Source of the DNA: Pantoea septica
GTDB taxonomy: Bacteria > Pseudomonadota > Gammaproteobacteria > Enterobacterales > Enterobacteriaceae
DNA length: 64,000 bases
Assembly (NCBI RefSeq): GCF_002095575.1
Contig: NZ_MLJJ01000003.1
Span: 62,001 to 126,000 of the forward strand
Reading direction: 5' to 3'
Part shown: piece by piece, positions 35,398 through 44,291 of the stretch
Layout: each line of letters opens with the position of its first letter
How positions within the stretch are numbered: position 1 is the first letter of the stretch
Translations under genes and position numbers: made by a program
Notes under the pieces: generated by a model
Told to the model about the DNA's origin: nothing
What the model saw: the letters and a program-made list of their open reading frames with translations, nothing else
The model's database searches: none

Positions 35398-36059
35398 GTT
35401 GTCCAGTTATAGTTGCACCTTGCCAATATCAGCTCGCCAGCAGCATCGCCAAAATTAATCGCCTGACGTTCCAAAAAAAACTGACGTAGCCTTTCAGGTA
35501 AAAAAGACGCGCCGTAGCGTAGAACCGTGCTGTGCCAGAATGGCGCTGGCAATGAGATGTTGTCATGACGCATCAGCAACTCATTTTTCCATTGAGAATT
35601 TAGAACCCTCTCGCAGAACGTCTGACGCATAGCGACTGCAGGCCGCTCAGGAATTCCCGCAAGCAACAGCTGACCAGGCAACGCAACTAACCGAAGATGC
35701 CTGATAGTAATCATTTTCGCATCGAATTCACCCCAGATAGTTGTTAATTGCTCTATTTTTGTCGGTAGTTGCTCGTTCAGGTGATAAAGCGGCAGCGTCA
35801 AAGGCAGGAAAGTAAAATGAAAGCCGTGCGCTGGCAGCGTATCGGCTAATGGATCGTCTTTTGTAATGTCGTTCAATTCATCAATAAGGCGTGATACATA
35901 GCGGGAAACAGGCGGCTTTATTCCTGCTGCAAGCGAGAGTTTTACGGGGTCGTAGTAGTTTTCTTCGCGGATCTCCCCAATTCCTGCGTTTTTCGCCCAG
36001 GTTGCGAGAGTGTTCTCATTTGTCGAGCGATATCTGTTTTGCAGACTTATTGATTGCAT
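35376..36059 (-). CDS. Putative 2H phosphoesterase
   Basis: A 227-residue protein with two His-x-Thr motifs about 110 residues apart, HFTFLPL and FWHSTVLRYG, the signature of the 2H phosphoesterase superfamily (RNA ligase-like cyclic phosphodiesterases). The substrate could be an RNA 2',3'-cyclic end or a cyclic nucleotide. It heads the AT-rich three-gene operon. Assignment rests on the motif pair only. Confidence 0.55.
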   Translation of the reverse strand: MQSISLQNRYRSTNENTLATWAKNAGIGEIREENYYDPVKLSLAAGIKPPVSRYVSRLIDELNDITKDDPLADTLPAHGFHFTFLPLTLPLYHLNEQLPTKIEQLTTIWGEFDAKMITIRHLRLVALPGQLLLAGIPERPAVAMRQTFCERVLNSQWKNELLMRHDNISLPAPFWHSTVLRYGASFLPERLRQFFLERQAINFGDAAGELILARCNYNWTTCFSLES

Positions 36060-36106
36060 GAAAAACCTTATCGTTCTTTGCCCCGCTCCACTCGCTGGCT
36101 GAGCGA

Positions 36107-36673
36107 TTACAGCGCAGCACTACGCTGAAGATCTGAACGGGTATCAATATCCAGCAGACATCCCTTATCCGCTAACGTCACCGCCTGACACGGCGCGCTG
36201 TTAAGCACCGCGCGCGCGCCGCTGTCACCGCTCAGACTGGCGAGCGCGGAAAAGAACGCGCGCTGAAATCCCACCGGATGCCCAGGCACGCCTTCGACTT
36301 CCGCCCGAACCAGCGGCGCGCGATGCAGCGCATCCGCCACGGCCAGCAGGCTCTCCACGGTTAAAAACGGCATATCGCCCAGCGTAATCATCCAGCCGTC
36401 GTATTCCGCTGCGGCTTTCACGCCCGCAGCGATAGAGTCGCCGATGCCCGCGCTGCGGCAGATAACCGCACAGCCAGCGGGAATCAGCGCATGAATTGCC
36501 CTGTCTTCCGGCCGCGTCACCACGAAAACGTCAAGCCCTGTGGCGGCAACACGCTCCAGCGTGTGCTGCAAAACCGGCTTGCCGTTCAGCAAGGCGAGCA
36601 GCTTATGCTCCCCGCCGCTCGCTTTAAAGCGGCGGCTGAAGCCGGCCGCCATCACCAGAATGGCGATTCTCAT
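36107..36673 (-). CDS. Molybdenum cofactor cytidylyltransferase-like NTP transferase (MocA/CoxI-like)
   Basis: A 188-residue nucleotidyltransferase. The N-terminal loop VMAAGFSRRF (residues 6-15) and the later LGDMPFL are the NTP- and metal-binding motifs. Relatives attach CMP to molybdopterin to give the MCD cofactor used by xanthine dehydrogenase-family enzymes. The ATG at 36673 overlaps the xdhC-like stop by 4 bases. With XdhC and the molybdenum hydroxylase genes upstream, it completes a maturation set. Confidence 0.85.
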   Translation of the reverse strand: MRIAILVMAAGFSRRFKASGGEHKLLALLNGKPVLQHTLERVAATGLDVFVVTRPEDRAIHALIPAGCAVICRSAGIGDSIAAGVKAAAEYDGWMITLGDMPFLTVESLLAVADALHRAPLVRAEVEGVPGHPVGFQRAFFSALASLSGDSGARAVLNSAPCQAVTLADKGCLLDIDTRSDLQRSAAL

Positions 36674-37686
36674 ATCAAACTGCCCTGCTCCCACGGCTCT
36701 GCCAGGGCCGGCTCAACCGCCTCTACGCAGCCGTTTTTGTAGCGCACGATGTCCGCCATCACCGACAGCGCAATCTCCGACGGCGTTTTACTGCCGATAT
36801 CGAGCCCGACCGGCGCGTGAATGCGATTGATCTGATCCGGCGTGAGATCGCCATACTCTCCCAGCCGCGCTTTTCTTCTCAGGCTGTTCTTTTTCGATCC
36901 CATCGCGCCGATATAGAACGCCGGCAGGTTGACCGCTTCCATCATGGTGAGATCGTCAATGCGCGGATCGTGGGTAAGCGACAGGATTGCTGTCCCGGCA
37001 TGGCAACCTTCCCGCTCCAGATAAACGGCGGGAAACTGCTTAACCAGCCTGACGTTCGCGTCCAGCAGAGCGGCCATATTCTCCAGCGCTTCGTCCCGGT
37101 GTTCGCACACGATGGTTTCGAAGCCGAGCGCGACGGCAAAATTGGCGCAGAACACCGCGACGCTGGAAAGTCCGCCGATAACCAGCCTGGGCGCGGTGGA
37201 GAGCGTCAGGGTAATAGCGGCGCCGTCGCGGTAAGTCAGCGTGCTGTTGGTATAGGCGGCTGGCTCCAGCACATGACAGGGATGCGGCAGAATAATTTTC
37301 TTTTTCACCGCCGTGGCGGCGACCAGCGCATCGTGCATTCTCTGCAAATAGGCGCGACTCTGAGCGCCGGGCGACAGCTTTTCCACCAGAATATCGAGTA
37401 CGCCGCCACACGGCAGCGCCCTGTCCGGCTCAAATCCGCCCTCGCCGTAGCGCACCACCTGGCTGGCGTCCGGGAAGGCGTTGCGATCGATGCGTTCGAT
37501 AAAACTCTCTTCAATGCAGCCGCCTGAAAGCGAACCGCAGTGATGCCCCTCTTTACGGATAATCATCATCGCGCCGGGCGGCCGCGGCGACGATCCGTAG
37601 GTAGAGAGCACCGTACAAAGCCATACTTCATGCGCGTCAACCCACTGCAATCCTGCTTTTAATACCTGCATATCAAGGTTGTGCAT
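36670..37686 (-). CDS. XdhC/CoxI family molybdenum hydroxylase maturation factor
   Basis: A 338-residue protein that, in the family, binds sulfurated Mo cofactor and inserts it into xanthine dehydrogenase-type enzymes. The CxxS-type N-terminal region VLSTYGSSPRPPGAMMIIR and GSLSGGCIEE, plus the C-terminal Rossmann-like part with ILSLTHDPRIDD and YIGAMGSKKNSLRR, are clear. The start at 37686 (MHNLDMQVL) is taken because GGAGG lies upstream; the longer frame looks like leader DNA. It follows an exporter gene by 70 bases. Confidence 0.88.
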   Translation of the reverse strand: MHNLDMQVLKAGLQWVDAHEVWLCTVLSTYGSSPRPPGAMMIIRKEGHHCGSLSGGCIEESFIERIDRNAFPDASQVVRYGEGGFEPDRALPCGGVLDILVEKLSPGAQSRAYLQRMHDALVAATAVKKKIILPHPCHVLEPAAYTNSTLTYRDGAAITLTLSTAPRLVIGGLSSVAVFCANFAVALGFETIVCEHRDEALENMAALLDANVRLVKQFPAVYLEREGCHAGTAILSLTHDPRIDDLTMMEAVNLPAFYIGAMGSKKNSLRRKARLGEYGDLTPDQINRIHAPVGLDIGSKTPSEIALSVMADIVRYKNGCVEAVEPALAEPWEQGSLI

Positions 37687-37756
37687 GACCTTGTGCCTCC
37701 GGCAACGGTTAAGCCAGGGCGCTTGCCCTGGCGGTAATAAAGTCGACAATGTCGCC

Positions 37757-38953
37757 TTAGCGTACGGCATGTCGGTAACGATCGCGGCGGCTCGCCAGCA
37801 CGGCAAAGATCGCCGAAAAGAGCAGCAGCGCCAGGCCAAAGGCGAAGGGACTCCACCAACCCACTGCGTCAAAAAGTTCGCCGCCCAGCGCCGCGCCCAG
37901 GGTGATCGCCAGCTGGATCACGGCGACCATCAGGCCGCCGCCCGCCTCCGCGTTTTCCGGCAGCGCGCGGCTCAGCCATAACCCCCATGCGACCGGCGCA
38001 GGCGTGGAGATCAGGCCCCACGCGGCTAACAGCGCGCCCGTGATCAACAGCGAATGCCCCTGCCAGATCAGCAGCGCCGCCATCGCCGCCATCGCCAGCG
38101 GGATCAGGATTAGCCAGCGAAACAGATGTCGCTGCAGCAGCTGGTCGACCGACCAGGTTCCCACCAGTCCCGCTGCGCCCAACAGCAGCAGAATAAACGA
38201 AAGCTCGCTGACGCTGGCTCCCGTCACCGACTCCATAAACGGGCGCAGATAGGTGAAAATCGCAAACTGCCCCATAAACAGCGTCAGCAGCGCGGCCATG
38301 CCCGCCGCGACGTGCGGCAAGCCAAGCAGGCGCAGCGGGTTCGCGGTGTGGTTATCGCCCTGCGCAGGCAGCGACGGAATCGCCCGCCACTGCCAGATAA
38401 AGGCACCGACGGCCAGCGGCACGACGATAAAAAATGCCCCGCGCCAGCCGATATACTGACCGAGAAAACTGCCCAGCGGCGCGGCGATGGTGGCCGCCAG
38501 CGCGTTGCCACCGTTAATCAGCGCCAGTCCTTTCGCCACGGCATGCGGCGGCGCGAGGCGCATGATGGTCGCCGTCGACATCGACCAGAATCCGCCTATC
38601 GCCACGCCAAGCAGCGCGCGTCCGACAATAAAAACTAGTCCGTCTGGCGCAAATGTGACAGTCAGACCGGAAATTGTCAGTAAAAGCGTAAAGGCGATCA
38701 GCACTTTTTTGCGGTCGAAGCGGCCGGTTAACGGCGTATTGAGCAGGCTGGTCAGCACGGCGAAAAAACCACTGACGGAGATCGCCTGACCCGCCTGCCC
38801 CTGGCTAATGCCCAGATCCTGCGCCACCGGCGTCAGCAGACTGACGGGCATAAATTCCGAGGCGATCAGCACCACGACGCCGAGCGCCATAGAGAAGATA
38901 GCGCCCCACGCGGCGTGGGAACGCGAGGCAGAGTGCGTTGTAATAGTCGTCAT
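37757..38953 (-). CDS. MFS exporter, NepI-like (DHA1 family)
   Basis: A 398-residue, 12-helix exporter. Its opening (VLIASEFMPVSLLTPVAQDLGIS) and FWSMSTATIMRLAPPHAV resemble E. coli NepI, the purine ribonucleoside efflux pump. GRFDRKKVL is the MFS loop 2-3 motif. An 18-bp LysR-type operator lies 83 bases upstream of its start and is identical to one in front of the hydroxylase operon, so the exporter probably handles a substrate or product of that enzyme. A purine link is plausible but unproven. Confidence 0.84.
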   Translation of the reverse strand: MTTITTHSASRSHAAWGAIFSMALGVVVLIASEFMPVSLLTPVAQDLGISQGQAGQAISVSGFFAVLTSLLNTPLTGRFDRKKVLIAFTLLLTISGLTVTFAPDGLVFIVGRALLGVAIGGFWSMSTATIMRLAPPHAVAKGLALINGGNALAATIAAPLGSFLGQYIGWRGAFFIVVPLAVGAFIWQWRAIPSLPAQGDNHTANPLRLLGLPHVAAGMAALLTLFMGQFAIFTYLRPFMESVTGASVSELSFILLLLGAAGLVGTWSVDQLLQRHLFRWLILIPLAMAAMAALLIWQGHSLLITGALLAAWGLISTPAPVAWGLWLSRALPENAEAGGGLMVAVIQLAITLGAALGGELFDAVGWWSPFAFGLALLLFSAIFAVLASRRDRYRHAVR

Positions 38954-39035
38954 ACGTTAATCCATGAGTTTCAATGCCGTAAGATGCTACCCAAACTGTC
39001 AGCCTGAATTAACCTGGATAAACTGTATGTAATTG

Positions 39036-39053
39036 TGAATAAAATTCATTAAT
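39036..39053. promoter_or_regulatory. LysR-type operator of the exporter gene
   Basis: TGAATAAAATTCATTAAT contains the T-N11-A palindrome TGAAT-AAA-ATTCA. The identical 18 bases occur at 43238-43255. It lies 83 bases before the exporter start. Confidence 0.65.
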
Positions 39054-39055
39054 AG

Positions 39056-39094
39056 CCGAGGAGCGTCCTTGTGAAGCCAAATGGCGCTCCTCGG
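39056..39094. terminator. Long hairpin after the cytochrome c gene
   Basis: Perfect 10-bp arms CCGAGGAGCG and CGCTCCTCGG with a 19-base loop, between the cytochrome stop and the exporter operator. No clear T run, so termination may be partial or the hairpin may protect the message end. Confidence 0.5.
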
Positions 39095-39100
39095 TAAGGC

Positions 39101-40435
39101 CTAACGCATCTGCAAAATAATGGGGTTACTGCTGGCGGGATCGGTATGCCGCCGCATTTCCGCTACCGTTTTCGCCTCTGTCTGCGCGCCGCTGTTGCCC
39201 CAGGAGGAGCGAATATAGTTGAGCACCTCCGCCGTCTCTCGATCGGAAAGCTGTTTGCGGTATGGCGGCATACGATAGGCGTCCGGCACGCCACCGGCAA
39301 CCACACGGGCGGAGCCGTTCAGCACGATATTGATCGCTGAAGAGGCATCGACCTGCATCGAGGTGGCGCCTGCCAGCGGCGGGATCCACGGCGCCTGTCC
39401 GCGTCCGTCGGCACCATGGCAGCTGCTGCAGCGCGCGATAAAGGTCTGCTCGCCGGGATGGCGCGCGCCCTGTTCGCTTCTCGTCGCGTAATGCCAGGCG
39501 GTGCCGTTATCGTTGCTGCCCGGCGGCAGCGACTTCAGGTAGTGCGCGATGGCGCGCAGATCGTCGTCGCGCATAAACTGGGTGGAGTTGTTGAACGCAT
39601 CCGTCATCGAGCCGAACACCACGGCGTGGGCGTTGCGTCCGGTTTTCAGAAACGTTACCACCTCCTCTTCGCTCCAGCGGCTTATCCCAGTGCTGGCGTC
39701 GCCGCGCAGGCTGGGCGCATACCAGCCGTCAAGCAGCGCGCCCGCCAGGTAGTCCGGGCTGCGCGCATCCAGCGCTTTTTCGTTAAAGGCCAGGCCGCGC
39801 GGCGTATGGCAACTGCCGCAGTGGCCGGGGCCCTCCACCAGGTAGGCGCCGCGGTTCCAGAGCGCGTCGCGGTTCGCCACCGTCTGCCAGGGCTGGCCGC
39901 TGGCGAAAGCGGCGCGCCACAGCGCCAGTGGCCAGCGCATATTGAGCGGCCAGGGGATCTCTGACGGCTGATTTTTCCGCGAGGCGGGCTGCACGCCGTG
40001 CATTATAAAAGCATAGAGCGCGCGGATATCCTCATCGCTCAGCTTCTGATAAGAGGGAAACGGCATTGCCGGATAGAGCCGATGTCCGTCCTGCGCTATG
40101 CCCTGACGCACCGCGCGATCGAAGTCAGCCAGCGAATAGCGGCCAATACCGCTCTCCCGGTCGGGCGTAATATTGGTGGTATAGATTTTCCCGACCGGCG
40201 TCGCCATCGCCAGACCGCCGGAAAACGGCGCATTCTCTGGCGTGCTGTGACAGGCGACGCAGTCGCTCAGACGCGCGACATATTCGCCACGCTGGATAAG
40301 CTCGGGCTGCGCAGCGGCCCCGGCGTTTGCTTCATTGTCAAAAGGCGACGCGGGCGTGCGCAGCATCCACAGCAGCGCACCCGCCACGATGATGAGCGCT
40401 GCAATCAGCAGCAGGCAAAGCCTTTTCCTGGTCAT
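39101..40435 (-). CDS. Triheme cytochrome c subunit of a molybdenum hydroxylase
   Basis: A 444-residue cytochrome c anchored by an N-terminal helix (residues 5-24). Three heme motifs are present: CVACH at 59-63, CGSCH in GHCGSCHTPRG near residue 205 and CSSCH in RCSSCHGADGRG near residue 345. The layout matches the electron-accepting subunit of acetic-acid-bacterium dehydrogenases and of IorAB-type aldehyde or N-heterocycle oxidoreductases. It would carry electrons from the Mo subunit, encoded 25 bases upstream, to the quinone pool or a terminal oxidase. Confidence 0.92.
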   Translation of the reverse strand: MTRKRLCLLLIAALIIVAGALLWMLRTPASPFDNEANAGAAAQPELIQRGEYVARLSDCVACHSTPENAPFSGGLAMATPVGKIYTTNITPDRESGIGRYSLADFDRAVRQGIAQDGHRLYPAMPFPSYQKLSDEDIRALYAFIMHGVQPASRKNQPSEIPWPLNMRWPLALWRAAFASGQPWQTVANRDALWNRGAYLVEGPGHCGSCHTPRGLAFNEKALDARSPDYLAGALLDGWYAPSLRGDASTGISRWSEEEVVTFLKTGRNAHAVVFGSMTDAFNNSTQFMRDDDLRAIAHYLKSLPPGSNDNGTAWHYATRSEQGARHPGEQTFIARCSSCHGADGRGQAPWIPPLAGATSMQVDASSAINIVLNGSARVVAGGVPDAYRMPPYRKQLSDRETAEVLNYIRSSWGNSGAQTEAKTVAEMRRHTDPASSNPIILQMR

Positions 40436-40460
40436 GATGTTTTCCTTAAGAACCTGCAGC

Positions 40461-42695
40461 TCAGGTAAAGTTGTAGCGTGAAAGCGGCATAGAGCGGATT
40501 CGCTGACCGGTCAGCCGATAGACCGCATTCGCCACCGCTGGCGGCACAGCGGGCAGCGGCGGTTCGCCGATGCCACCCATTTTGGCGCCGCTCTCGATAA
40601 TGCGCACCTCGACCTGCGCCATGCGCGACGGCGGCAGGATTGGATAGAGATCGAAGTTACGCGCTACCGGCTGCCCCTTCTCAAACTGTGCCTCTTCCAG
40701 CAGTACCTGCGACAGTCCCAGCGCGACCGCACCGTTGACCTGCGCCTCGACGATAGCCGGATTAACGATGCTGCCGGGATCGATTGCCTCCCAGATGCGA
40801 TGCACCCTGACCTGCCCGTTCTCAATCGAGACTTCCGCTATCGCCGCCGCCTCGGTGCCGAACGGCGACGCCATCGCCACGCCGCGGGCGCGCCGACTGC
40901 CATCTTCGGCGGTATAGGGGCCCGGATTCCAGCCGCCGGAGAGATCGGCCACCGCGTGCAGCAGCGTCGTCAGGCGTGCATTGCCCTTCAGCAGCCGCAA
41001 ACGTAGCTCAAAGGGATCCAGCTTGCCGTGGTCCGCCATCTCGTCGAGAAAGCACTCGTAGAGGAAGTCGTTCATCGAGTTGCCGACCGAGCGCCAGTAG
41101 CCCAGCTTCACCGGCCCTTTTTTATAGATCTGCGCAATGCGCACATGGGGAATGTTATAGGACTTGCCGGTTAATCCTTCGGTGGCGGTGGGATCGAGCT
41201 TATCGCCCTGCTTGCCGGAGATGCCTTCGGTCGGGCCTTCGCAGATGCTGACCGCTTCCAGCGCCAGCGGATAGCCCTCGTCATCCAGCCCGGCGCGAAA
41301 GCGCACCGCCGCCATTGGGCGATGGGTGTCGCGCAGAAACTCCTCTTCGCGGCTCCAGATCAGCTTAACCGGACGGCCGACCGCCTTCGCCAGCTCAACC
41401 GCCTGCGGCCAGGCCATCGCCCCGTCATAAACAAAGTGACGCCCGAAAAAGCCGCCCAGTAACGGTGAGTGAATCAGGATCTTGCTGGCGTCGAGCCCGG
41501 TGCGCTTCGCCACCTCGCCCTGAAACATTTCAGGTGCCTGGTTAGGGATCCAGAGTTCCAGCGTGCCGTCAGCGTTAAAGCGCGCCAGCGCCGAAGGCGG
41601 CTCCAGCTGAGCATGGTTAAGATACTGGCTGTGGTAGGTGGCGCTGAGGGTGGTTTTAGCGGCCGACATGCCGGCGGTCAGGTCGCCTTTGACCTCCGCC
41701 TCCTGGCCGTCGCCCGGTTCGTTCGCCAGACTGCGGGCGAAATCGTCGGAGGAGAAATTCGCCGGCATTAGCCCGGCGTCGGAAGGCGCCAGCCATTCTA
41801 CCTGGATCGCTTCAACCGCGCGTTTCGCCTGCCACCAACGCTCTGCGACCACTGCCACCGCGTCCGGCAGCCGGTGCACCGAGTGCACGCCCTTCATTGC
41901 CCTGACCTGCGCCTCGTTGCGCAATGCGCCCGGCGTCATACCAAAACGCGGCGCGTGCTGCACCGCCGCATGCAGCATATCGTCGACGCGGCAGTCGATG
42001 GTGTAAACGGCCTGCCCGGTTGATTTTTCCCATGCGTCGAGGCGCTTGACGGGCTTGCCGATCCAGCGAAACTGTGCGGGATCTTTCAGGCTGACTGCGT
42101 CAGCAGGCGGAACCGGCAGATCGCGCGCGCGACTGGCCAGCTCGCCGTAGGTCAGCGTCTGCCCTGAAGCGTCGTGTACTATCCTCCCCGGCTCGGTGCG
42201 CAGCGAGGCGAGCGGCACCGCCAGCGCGGTGGCCGCCGCCTGCAGCAGCATATGACGCGCCAGCGCGCCGAGACGGCGCATAGTGGTGTAGCTGGTACGC
42301 ACCGACTGACTGCCGCCGGTGATGCGCATGCCGCTTTCCATAACTTTATACTCGTCGCCGGCCGGCGCGTTCTCTACGACAAAGGTGGCGGGATCGGCAT
42401 CCAGCTCTTCGCCGACGATCTGCGCCATGGCAGTAAAGATCCCCTGTCCGCCTTCGATAAACGGCGACAGAAAGCGCACGCTGCTGTCTGGACGGATTTC
42501 AAGAAAGGCGGGGACGCGCGTGCCGGGCGGCAGGGGCTGCTGCGCCGCCTGAGCGCGCGCCTGGCCTACAGGCAGGCCGATGCCCAGCACCAGCGCCCCT
42601 GCTACGCTGCCCGACGCCAGCAAAAAGCGGCGGCGCGACAGGTTGGCGGGCTCTTCGCCGAGGGAAAATTCCGATAACGCGGGCTGTTCTCTCAC
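40461..42695 (-). CDS. Molybdopterin-binding subunit, isoquinoline 1-oxidoreductase beta type (IorB-like)
   Basis: A 744-residue xanthine-dehydrogenase-family Mo subunit. The twin-arginine signal SRRRFLLASGS begins near residue 20, so the complex is probably exported folded to the periplasm. The cofactor-contact motifs GGFFGRHF and GTEAAAIAEV and the catalytic Glu in GGIGEPPLPAV near residue 715 are present. Relatives oxidise isoquinoline, nicotinate or aldehydes; the substrate here is not known. It overlaps the 2Fe-2S subunit gene by 4 bases. Confidence 0.9.
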   Translation of the reverse strand: MREQPALSEFSLGEEPANLSRRRFLLASGSVAGALVLGIGLPVGQARAQAAQQPLPPGTRVPAFLEIRPDSSVRFLSPFIEGGQGIFTAMAQIVGEELDADPATFVVENAPAGDEYKVMESGMRITGGSQSVRTSYTTMRRLGALARHMLLQAAATALAVPLASLRTEPGRIVHDASGQTLTYGELASRARDLPVPPADAVSLKDPAQFRWIGKPVKRLDAWEKSTGQAVYTIDCRVDDMLHAAVQHAPRFGMTPGALRNEAQVRAMKGVHSVHRLPDAVAVVAERWWQAKRAVEAIQVEWLAPSDAGLMPANFSSDDFARSLANEPGDGQEAEVKGDLTAGMSAAKTTLSATYHSQYLNHAQLEPPSALARFNADGTLELWIPNQAPEMFQGEVAKRTGLDASKILIHSPLLGGFFGRHFVYDGAMAWPQAVELAKAVGRPVKLIWSREEEFLRDTHRPMAAVRFRAGLDDEGYPLALEAVSICEGPTEGISGKQGDKLDPTATEGLTGKSYNIPHVRIAQIYKKGPVKLGYWRSVGNSMNDFLYECFLDEMADHGKLDPFELRLRLLKGNARLTTLLHAVADLSGGWNPGPYTAEDGSRRARGVAMASPFGTEAAAIAEVSIENGQVRVHRIWEAIDPGSIVNPAIVEAQVNGAVALGLSQVLLEEAQFEKGQPVARNFDLYPILPPSRMAQVEVRIIESGAKMGGIGEPPLPAVPPAVANAVYRLTGQRIRSMPLSRYNFT

Positions 42696-43150
42696 TGGTC
42701 GCCTCCCTGACCCGCCACCTCGTGGATGGCTGCGCTAATGGCGTTATAGGTACCACAGCGGCAAAGATTCACCATCGCCGCCGCGATCTCCTGGTCTGAG
42801 GGATGGGCGTTCTGCTTGAGCAGCGCGGTCGCCGCCATCACCTGCCCCGACTGGCAGTAGCCACACTGCGGCACCTGATGCTTCACCCAGGCCGCCACGA
42901 CGCGCTTGCCCATATCGTCGCTCTCGATCGCTTCAATGGTGGTAATCTGCTTTCCGGCGACCTTATCGACTGGCGTCACGCAGGATCGCACCACCTGTCC
43001 GTCGATCATGACCGAACAGGCGCCGCACTGCGCCAGACCGCAGCCATATTTCGTTCCCGTCATGCCCAGATCGTCGCGTATTACCCAGAGTAACGGCGTG
43101 TCCCCTTCGGCATCGACCTGAACGGTTTTATTATTTATCTGAATGTCCAT
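42692..43150 (-). CDS. (2Fe-2S)-binding subunit, isoquinoline 1-oxidoreductase alpha type (IorA-like)
   Basis: A 152-residue protein with both iron-sulfur clusters of the family: a plant-type ferredoxin site at Cys37, Cys42, Cys45 and Cys57, and a second site at Cys96, Cys99, Cys130 and Cys132. It passes electrons from the Mo subunit to the cytochrome c subunit. First gene of a three-gene operon; an 18-bp LysR-type operator lies 88 bases upstream. It has no export signal and probably travels with the Tat-signal Mo subunit. Confidence 0.93.
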   Translation of the reverse strand: MDIQINNKTVQVDAEGDTPLLWVIRDDLGMTGTKYGCGLAQCGACSVMIDGQVVRSCVTPVDKVAGKQITTIEAIESDDMGKRVVAAWVKHQVPQCGYCQSGQVMAATALLKQNAHPSDQEIAAAMVNLCRCGTYNAISAAIHEVAGQGGDQ

Positions 43151-43237
43151 AGTGCTCCGGTCTTCATGGCGTTTGCTTTCGCCCTATCCTTACAGAGAAG
43201 AGTGGAATGATTAACCGGCCCTCGCCGCATATGCTGC

Positions 43238-43255
43238 TGAATAAAATTCATTAAT
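43238..43255. promoter_or_regulatory. LysR-type operator of the hydroxylase operon
   Basis: TGAATAAAATTCATTAAT, identical to 39036-39053, containing a T-N11-A palindrome, in the divergent region between the 2Fe-2S subunit gene and a lysR gene. Confidence 0.68.
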
Positions 43256-43403
43256 TAGCAAAACGCCCGCACCGCGCCCTTTATCAGCGCATTGTGGATT
43301 TTAATGATCCGTGCGATTAGCGAAATGCCGTTGGATTCCCTGTCCTGAATAGGCTAATTTTCCGATCGCTGTGAATTAAAATCATAAATAAGGACGGGAT
43401 AAG

Positions 43404-44282
43404 ATGAACGACATTCAGGCATTTATTGCTGTGGCGCGCGAGCAGAGCTTTACCAAAGCAGCGGCTGGCCTGGGTGTGAGTCCGTCTGCGCTCAGTCATA
43501 CCATTCGCAATCTGGAAGAGCGCATCGGCGTGCGCCTGCTGGCGCGCACCACGCGCAACGTCGCGCCGACCGAAGCGGGCGAACGCCTACTGCAGTCCGT
43601 GGCGCCCCTGTTCGAACAGATCAACAGCGAAATTGCGCGCATTGGCGAATTACGCAATACCCCGGCCGGCAATATACGCATCACCTGTTCCGACGACGCC
43701 GCCGAGATCCTGTTGCGCCCTGCGCTGCCCGCTTTTTTTGCCAGCTATCCCGATATTAGCGTGGAAATCTGCATCGACTACGGCTTTACCAATATCGTCA
43801 CTGAACGTTTCGATGCCGGCATTCGGCTGGGGGAATCGATCAGCCGCGATATGATTGCGGTGCGCCTCGGACCCGACTGGCGGCTGGCAGTGGTTGGTAC
43901 GCCCGCCTACTTTCAGGCGCATCCGGTTCCGGTGGTTCCACAGGATCTCACGGCGCACCGCTGTATTAATATCCGTCACTCGCCGGGCGGCAGCGTCTAC
44001 GCGTGGGAGTTTGAAAAAGCGGGCCGCAAGTTAACGATTCGGGTAAACGGTCCGCTGCTGTCCAACAGTATTATTCACGTGCTGAACGGCGCGCTGGACG
44101 GTATTGGCCTGGCCTGTGTGCCGGAGCATATGGCGCGTCCCCATATCGAGGCGGGCCGCCTGATTGAAGTGCTCGCCGACTGGAGCCCGCTGTTCGAAGG
44201 CTATCACCTTTACTATCCCAACCGACGCAACACCTCGTCCGCCTTCGCCGCTTTTGTCGAGGCAATCCGATATCGCGGCTAG
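43404..44282 (+). CDS. LysR-type regulator, divergent to the molybdenum hydroxylase operon
   Basis: A 292-residue LysR protein. The winged helix-turn-helix at residues 1-60 (QSFTKAAAGLGVSPSALSHTIRNLEERIG) is followed by an effector domain with VEICIDYGFTNIVTERFDAGIRLGE. By position it is the likely regulator of the divergent 2Fe-2S/Mo/cytochrome operon. The identical T-N11-A box in front of the exporter gene suggests that it also controls that gene. Confidence 0.92.
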   Translation: MNDIQAFIAVAREQSFTKAAAGLGVSPSALSHTIRNLEERIGVRLLARTTRNVAPTEAGERLLQSVAPLFEQINSEIARIGELRNTPAGNIRITCSDDAAEILLRPALPAFFASYPDISVEICIDYGFTNIVTERFDAGIRLGESISRDMIAVRLGPDWRLAVVGTPAYFQAHPVPVVPQDLTAHRCINIRHSPGGSVYAWEFEKAGRKLTIRVNGPLLSNSIIHVLNGALDGIGLACVPEHMARPHIEAGRLIEVLADWSPLFEGYHLYYPNRRNTSSAFAAFVEAIRYRG

Positions 44283-44291
44283 CACCGCGCG

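Noticed and set aside
36001-36106. The 2H phosphoesterase operon as part of the Mo-cofactor cluster
   Set aside because: GC content and codon use change between 36.06 and 36.1 kb and the gene families are unrelated, so I treat the border as the edge of the acquired patch.
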